Assembly (NCBI GenBank): GCA_903925005.1
Contig: CAIYDX010000205.1
Span: forward strand, 1-49,957
Reading direction: 5' to 3'
Length of the DNA stretch: 49,957 bases
Origin: an uncultured Geobacteraceae bacterium
Lineage (GTDB): Bacteria > Desulfobacterota > Desulfuromonadia > Geobacterales > Pseudopelobacteraceae
Of the stretch, positions 41,477 to 49,957 are shown piece by piece; position 1 is the first letter of the stretch, and each line of letters begins with the position of its first letter. Below the pieces are notes generated by a model. The model was not told the DNA's origin, ran no database searches, and saw only the letters and a list, made by a program, of their open reading frames with translations. Both the position numbers and the translations under genes were made by a program.

Positions 41477-42169
41477 ATGCGTGGAACCTGCCGCCAGGCT
41501 GTTTGCATACTGTTGTTGGGTGCAGCCCTGGCGGCTTGTTCCGCACCGGTTCCTACCTGGCGCAACAAGACGGCCCCTCTGGTTGAAGAGGTTGGTCGCC
41601 ATGATGCGCCGGTTCTGTTTTCGCAGGAGTATCGGAGTCTGCTGGAAACATTTGAGCATGGCGAAGCGCTCTATCATGTCCGCGAAGATGACAAAGGGGC
41701 GGATCTTTATTATCAGCTGGCATTTCAGAAAGCAGTAATGCTGCTGTCGGAAGTTCAGCAGGCCAGGCAGCGGCTTGCCGCCGAAAAACAGCAGCAGATA
41801 GCCGAGCTTGCAGCGAAAGCTGAAGAAGAACAGTTGATGCGTTCCGCCGCGGAGGCGGAGATGCGACTGAGACAGCGGCATTCATCCGGATCAGCGGAAC
41901 CCGCCAGCTCGGCACAGAAAAAAAGCAAGGAATCCCCGCCACCACAACCCACAACCTATACCGTTCGCCGCGGTGAAACGTTACCTCAAATTTCCGCACG
42001 AACAGAAATCTATAACGATTCAACCCTATGGCCGATAATCTACCGCGCCAACCGTGATCAGATCCGGGATCCCAAGCGGCTCTGGCCCGGTCAGGTCTTT
42101 GTCATACCGCGTAATTTCAGCCGTGATGAAGCGGTTGAAGCGCGGCGCTATTCCAATAAAAACAACTAA
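41477..42169 (+). CDS. LysM-domain lipoprotein
   Basis: 230 residues, two bases after aspS, with no ribosome binding site visible. Signal peptide with lipobox LAAC21, so it is lipid-anchored. A helical, Gln/Glu/Ala-rich segment (about 95-150) likely forms a coiled coil. A LysM peptidoglycan-binding domain fills about residues 158-215 (TYTVRRGETLPQIS to PGQVFVIPR). Likely a cell-envelope protein; the partner is unknown. Confidence 0.9.
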   Translation: MRGTCRQAVCILLLGAALAACSAPVPTWRNKTAPLVEEVGRHDAPVLFSQEYRSLLETFEHGEALYHVREDDKGADLYYQLAFQKAVMLLSEVQQARQRLAAEKQQQIAELAAKAEEEQLMRSAAEAEMRLRQRHSSGSAEPASSAQKKSKESPPPQPTTYTVRRGETLPQISARTEIYNDSTLWPIIYRANRDQIRDPKRLWPGQVFVIPRNFSRDEAVEARRYSNKNN

Positions 42170-42220
42170 CATTCAGTTCTGTCCACAATTGCCGCAACCT
42201 TTGTCTGAGCCGATTTTTCC

Positions 42221-42255
42221 TTGACAGTCAATGGTGATTTGTATACTGTATACAA
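42221..42255 (+). promoter_or_regulatory. Promoter with a perfect GntR-type palindrome before the TCA genes
   Basis: TTGACA at 42221-42226; -10 candidates TATACT (spacing 15) or TACTGT (spacing 17). TTGTATACTGTATACAA at 42239-42255 is a perfect 17-bp palindrome of the FadR-like GntR kind and covers the -10, so a bound repressor would block transcription of the downstream block. Confidence 0.65.
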
Positions 42256-42310
42256 GATTTTTATTGTGGCTGTAAAGTATCGTTATAACATATAGTTTTA
42301 TCAAAAATAG

Positions 42311-44569
<2,259 letters not shown>

Positions 44570-44625
44570 TCGGGTAGTGGCTTTAAGCTCTTTTAGAATT
44601 TATATGTAATATTGAAGTGAGCTAG

Positions 44626-47063
<2,438 letters not shown>

Positions 47064-47093
47064 CGATTCATTCCAGGTGTCTGGAAGTCAGCG

Positions 47094-47123
47094 AAAGAAG
47101 GGTGGTGTTTGTCGCCCTTCTTT
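47094..47123 (+). terminator. Hairpin between mdh and korD
   Basis: AAAGAAGGG pairs with CCCTTCTTT over 9 bp (loop 12) and is followed by TGCTTC, a modest U-rich tail. A smaller TTCCAG/CTGGAA hairpin lies at 47070. Probably a terminator or attenuator; kor genes would then need their own start. Confidence 0.65.
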
Positions 47124-47182
47124 TGCTTCATTATGGAGCCTGTATTTACCACCTTTTATTACGGAATAAAGGAGCTTTTTAG

Positions 47183-47380
47183 ATGGAAAAAACATTGCCA
47201 AAAATTGAAATTATCGAGAAGTACTGTAAGGGGTGCCACATCTGTGTCGAATTCTGCCCTAAAGACGTACTTGAGATGAAGGGCTTTTATGCCTCTGTGA
47301 AAAATCTTGAAGCCTGTATCAAATGTATGCAGTGCGAATTGCGCTGCCCCGATTTTGCTATCAAAGTCATAACCGAATAA
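47183..47380 (+). CDS. korD: 2-oxoglutarate:ferredoxin oxidoreductase, delta (ferredoxin) subunit
   Basis: 65 residues holding two [4Fe-4S] motifs: CKGCHICVEFCP and CIKCMQCELRCP. It passes electrons from the catalytic subunits to ferredoxin. ATAAAGGAGCTT before the ATG. First of four kor genes: D, A, B, C at 21, 2 and 28 bases spacing. Confidence 0.95.
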   Translation: MEKTLPKIEIIEKYCKGCHICVEFCPKDVLEMKGFYASVKNLEACIKCMQCELRCPDFAIKVITE

Positions 47381-47401
47381 ATCTACAGGAGGAAATGAAC
47401 A

Positions 47402-48535
47402 GTGTCCAAAAAAGTAGCGTTTCTTCAGGGTAACGAAGCTGCTGCACAAGGCGCATTATACGCCGGTTGCAACTTCTTCGGCGGCTACCCTATCACCCCC
47501 TCGACCGAAGTTGCCGAAGTAATGTCCGCGGAACTTCCCAAGATCGGCGGAAAATTCATTCAGATGGAAGACGAAATCGGTGCCATGGCTGTTATCCTTG
47601 GTGCATCTCTAGCCGGCTCCAAGGTTCTTACTTCAACTTCCGGCCCCGGTCTTTCCCTGAAGCAGGAGCTTATCGGATACGGCTGCATCGCCGAGATCCC
47701 ATGCGTTATTTATAACGTCATGCGCGGCGGTCCCTCGACAGGTATGCCGACAGGTCCCAGTCAGTCCGACGTCATGTGTGCCAAATGGGGCACCCATGGT
47801 GACCATCCTGCCATCTGTCTGGTTCCCGCCTCTGTTCAGGAAACCTATGAAGAGGTTATCCGTGCTTTCAACCTGTCGGAAAAATATCGTACTCCGGTTA
47901 TGGTTATGCCGGACGAGATCATTGCCCATATGCGTGAGCGTATTGTTTTCCCTGAACCTGGCGAAATCGAAATAACTCCGCGCAAATCTCCGACAGTGCC
48001 GCCTGAACAGTACAAACCGTACGACACCAGTTTCGGCGATGTTCCGCCGCTGGCTTCCTTCGGTTCCGGCTACAAATTTCATGTAACAGGTCTCAATAAA
48101 ATGCAGGACGGTTTCCCGACCACCAAGGCCGAGATCGTCCAGGCTGAGGAAGAGCGCCAGGTCCGCAAGGTTGACGCGAATATTGACGATATTGTAACCT
48201 TCGAAGAATATAAGCTCGATGACGCCGAAGTAGTTGTCGTTGCCTATGGCTCTACCTCCCGTTCCGCACGTTATGCGGTAAACGTTGCCCGTGAACAGGG
48301 AATCAAAGCCGGCTTGTTCCGCATCAAAACCTTCTGGCCGTTCCCGGATAAACAGATCAAGGCGTTGGCAGGCAAAGTCAAAGGCATTGTCATTCCTGAG
48401 ATGAATCTTGGTATGTGCTCACTTGAACTTGAACGTTGCGCTCAAGGCAAGGCTCCGGTGCTCGGAATTTTCCGCGTTGACGGTGAGCCGATCAATCCCG
48501 ACCAGATCCTCGAAAAGATCAAGGAGGTTAAATAA
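47402..48535 (+). CDS. korA: 2-oxoglutarate:ferredoxin oxidoreductase, alpha subunit
   Basis: 377 residues; GTG start after CAGGAGGAAATGAA. Binds substrate and CoA side of the complex: GNEAAAQGALYAGCNFFGGYPITPSTEV at the N-terminus (2-oxoacid family signature), and GGPSTGMPTGPSQSDVM near residue 104. Converts 2-oxoglutarate and CoA to succinyl-CoA while reducing ferredoxin; reversible, so may serve a reductive cycle. Confidence 0.96.
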   Translation: MSKKVAFLQGNEAAAQGALYAGCNFFGGYPITPSTEVAEVMSAELPKIGGKFIQMEDEIGAMAVILGASLAGSKVLTSTSGPGLSLKQELIGYGCIAEIPCVIYNVMRGGPSTGMPTGPSQSDVMCAKWGTHGDHPAICLVPASVQETYEEVIRAFNLSEKYRTPVMVMPDEIIAHMRERIVFPEPGEIEITPRKSPTVPPEQYKPYDTSFGDVPPLASFGSGYKFHVTGLNKMQDGFPTTKAEIVQAEEERQVRKVDANIDDIVTFEEYKLDDAEVVVVAYGSTSRSARYAVNVAREQGIKAGLFRIKTFWPFPDKQIKALAGKVKGIVIPEMNLGMCSLELERCAQGKAPVLGIFRVDGEPINPDQILEKIKEVK

Positions 48536-48537
48536 CC

Positions 48538-49359
48538 ATGGCTTTTGATTATGAAAAATATCTTCGTCCCGGCAAATTGCCCCACATCTGGTGTCCAGGC
48601 TGCGGCCATGGCATCGTCATGAAGGGGCTTATTCGTGCCATGGACACGCTTAAGCTGAAAAAAGAGGAGACCGCTGTCGTATCCGGTATCGGTTGCGCTT
48701 CACGTCTGCCCGGCTACATCGATTGCTGTACTCTGCACACGGCTCATGGCCGCGCCGCTGCTTTTGCAACCGGCGTCAAGATGGCCAAACCCGAAATGAA
48801 TGTTATTCTTGTCGGCGGCGACGGCGACGGCACCGCTATTGGCGGTAACCACTTCATTCATGCATGTCGCCGCAATATCGACATGACTTACATCATTATG
48901 AACAACTACATCTACGGTATGACCGGTGGTCAGTTCTCTCCATGCACGCCGACAGGACATAAGGCATCCACAACTCCTTATGGCAACCCGGATCCCGGTT
49001 TTGATATTGCCAAGCTTGCAATCGGCGCCGGTGCTACTTTCGTGGCACGCGGTACCGCATTCCATGCCAACCAGATAGACAAGCTGATCGTTGAAGCGAT
49101 TCAGCACAAGGGTTTCTCGGTTGTGGAAATACTTGACGATTGCCCGACCACCTATGGTCGTCGCAACAAATACAAATCTGTCATCGAAATGATGAACCGT
49201 CTTAAAGAGGTTGCCGTGCCGGTTAAGGCGGCCGAAAAGATGACAGCCGAACAACTGCAGGGTAAAATTCTGACTGGAGTTCTCTACAAGGAAGAAACTA
49301 AGCCTGAGTATACTGCCGAGTACGCTAAAGTTATCGAGCGTGCCAAGGCTGCCAAGTAA
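48538..49359 (+). CDS. korB: 2-oxoglutarate:ferredoxin oxidoreductase, beta subunit
   Basis: 273 residues; AAGGAGGTTAAATAACC before the ATG. Thiamine pyrophosphate subunit: WCPGCGHGIVMKGLIRA at residue 20, and GGDGDGTAIGGNHFIHACRRN near residue 95 (metal and TPP site). Two bases after korA. Confidence 0.97.
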   Translation: MAFDYEKYLRPGKLPHIWCPGCGHGIVMKGLIRAMDTLKLKKEETAVVSGIGCASRLPGYIDCCTLHTAHGRAAAFATGVKMAKPEMNVILVGGDGDGTAIGGNHFIHACRRNIDMTYIIMNNYIYGMTGGQFSPCTPTGHKASTTPYGNPDPGFDIAKLAIGAGATFVARGTAFHANQIDKLIVEAIQHKGFSVVEILDDCPTTYGRRNKYKSVIEMMNRLKEVAVPVKAAEKMTAEQLQGKILTGVLYKEETKPEYTAEYAKVIERAKAAK

Positions 49360-49387
49360 CAATTACAGGAAAAGGAGCGATATATTC

Positions 49388-49933
49388 ATGTCAAGATATG
49401 AACTCAGGTTTTCCGGTGCAGGTGGACAGGGGCTGATCACCGCCGGGATCATCATGGCCAAAGCCGCTTCGATTTACGAAGGGAAACAGGCCGTTCAGTC
49501 GCAAAGCTACGGTCCGGAAGCTCGTGGCGGCGCATCTAAATCGGAAGTTATTATTTCGGATGGGCCTATTGATTACCCTAAGGCCACTACGGTAGACGCA
49601 TTGCTGGCCATGACCCAGGAAGCGTGCGACAAATATACGCACGACCTGAAAGATGGCGGCATCTTGCTGGTGGATTCCGATCTCGTAAAAAATCTTCCAA
49701 AAGGGAATTTCAAGATTGTCTCTTTCCCGATCATCAATACTGCCAAAACCGATGTTGGTCGTGAGATAGTTGCCAACATTGTTGCCCTTGGGGCCATGGT
49801 TGCATTGACCGGTCAGGTAAGTCGTGAAAATGCCGAAAAGGCGGTTCTTTCAAGTGTCCCGGAGGCATTTATCGAACTGAACAAGAAAGCATTCAGCATC
49901 GGTTTTGAAAAGGCTCTGGCCGCCAGCGCCTAA
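49388..49933 (+). CDS. korC: 2-oxoglutarate:ferredoxin oxidoreductase, gamma subunit
   Basis: 181 residues from the ATG at 49388 (AAAAGGAGCGAT upstream); a longer frame from 49340 overlaps korB and is rejected. N-terminal FSGAGGQGLITAGIIMA is the gamma-subunit signature, then SQSYGPEARGGASKSEV. Complete, ends 24 bases before the window edge. Confidence 0.96.
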   Translation: MSRYELRFSGAGGQGLITAGIIMAKAASIYEGKQAVQSQSYGPEARGGASKSEVIISDGPIDYPKATTVDALLAMTQEACDKYTHDLKDGGILLVDSDLVKNLPKGNFKIVSFPIINTAKTDVGREIVANIVALGAMVALTGQVSRENAEKAVLSSVPEAFIELNKKAFSIGFEKALAASA

Positions 49934-49957
49934 ATATGATACTACGTTGATGGTAAC

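Overview
The window is chromosomal DNA most consistent with a Geobacter-like member of the Desulfuromonadota. The main reasons are the block icd–mdh–korDABC, which to my knowledge occurs in this order in Geobacter; the run ftsH–folP–cdaA–glmM–pdxJ–acpS–nnr–CBS–tsaE–lysC; an FdhD–MobA fusion; a glycogen phosphorylase/ATP-type phosphofructokinase neighbourhood; and many short palindromic repeats between genes. All calls come from reading the sequence; no database search was run.

Layout. (1) 1–4771: right-hand end of an integrated element. It has a three-gene operon (a possible relaxase-like protein and two unknowns), a complete tmRNA gene of its own, and a tyrosine integrase that abuts the 3' end of a second tmRNA gene. 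(2) 4761–5664: smpB followed by its linked ssrA, the probable target of integration. (3) 5763–14139: glgP, rarA, an SRPBCC protein, pfkA–corA–membrane protein, and tilS. (4) 14236–20321: a large peptidase-like/propeller/barrel surface protein, a small membrane-anchored protein between two copies of a 90-bp hairpin repeat, and a DUF362/polyferredoxin pair. (5) 20578–21214: an AbrB-PIN toxin–antitoxin pair. (6) 21389–31554: a long housekeeping operon from ftsH to lysC, ending in a clear terminator. (7) 31636–33469: fdhD-mobA and tadA, tail to tail. (8) 33573–37001: an accessory island with four further toxin–antitoxin-like pairs, an integron-like gene cassette and a decayed small gene. (9) 37116–42169: lepA, lepB, aspS and a LysM lipoprotein. 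(10) 42344–49933: central carbon genes, with monomeric and dimeric isocitrate dehydrogenases in tandem, malate dehydrogenase and the four subunits of 2-oxoglutarate:ferredoxin oxidoreductase.

How it works together. Region 10 encodes three consecutive TCA-cycle steps (isocitrate and 2-oxoglutarate oxidation, malate oxidation). A perfect 17-bp palindrome of GntR type sits over its probable promoter. Regions 1, 5 and 8 are accessory. The most unusual structure is the pair of divergent tmRNA genes on either side of the integrase. The smpB-linked copy has an acceptor-stem mismatch (C6 against A) that the element-borne copy lacks, as expected if integration replaced its 3' end. A second notable pattern is that both toxin-first modules of region 8 have a consensus-like promoter whose predicted start falls on the toxin ATG, so the toxin would be leaderless while the antitoxin has a strong ribosome binding site.
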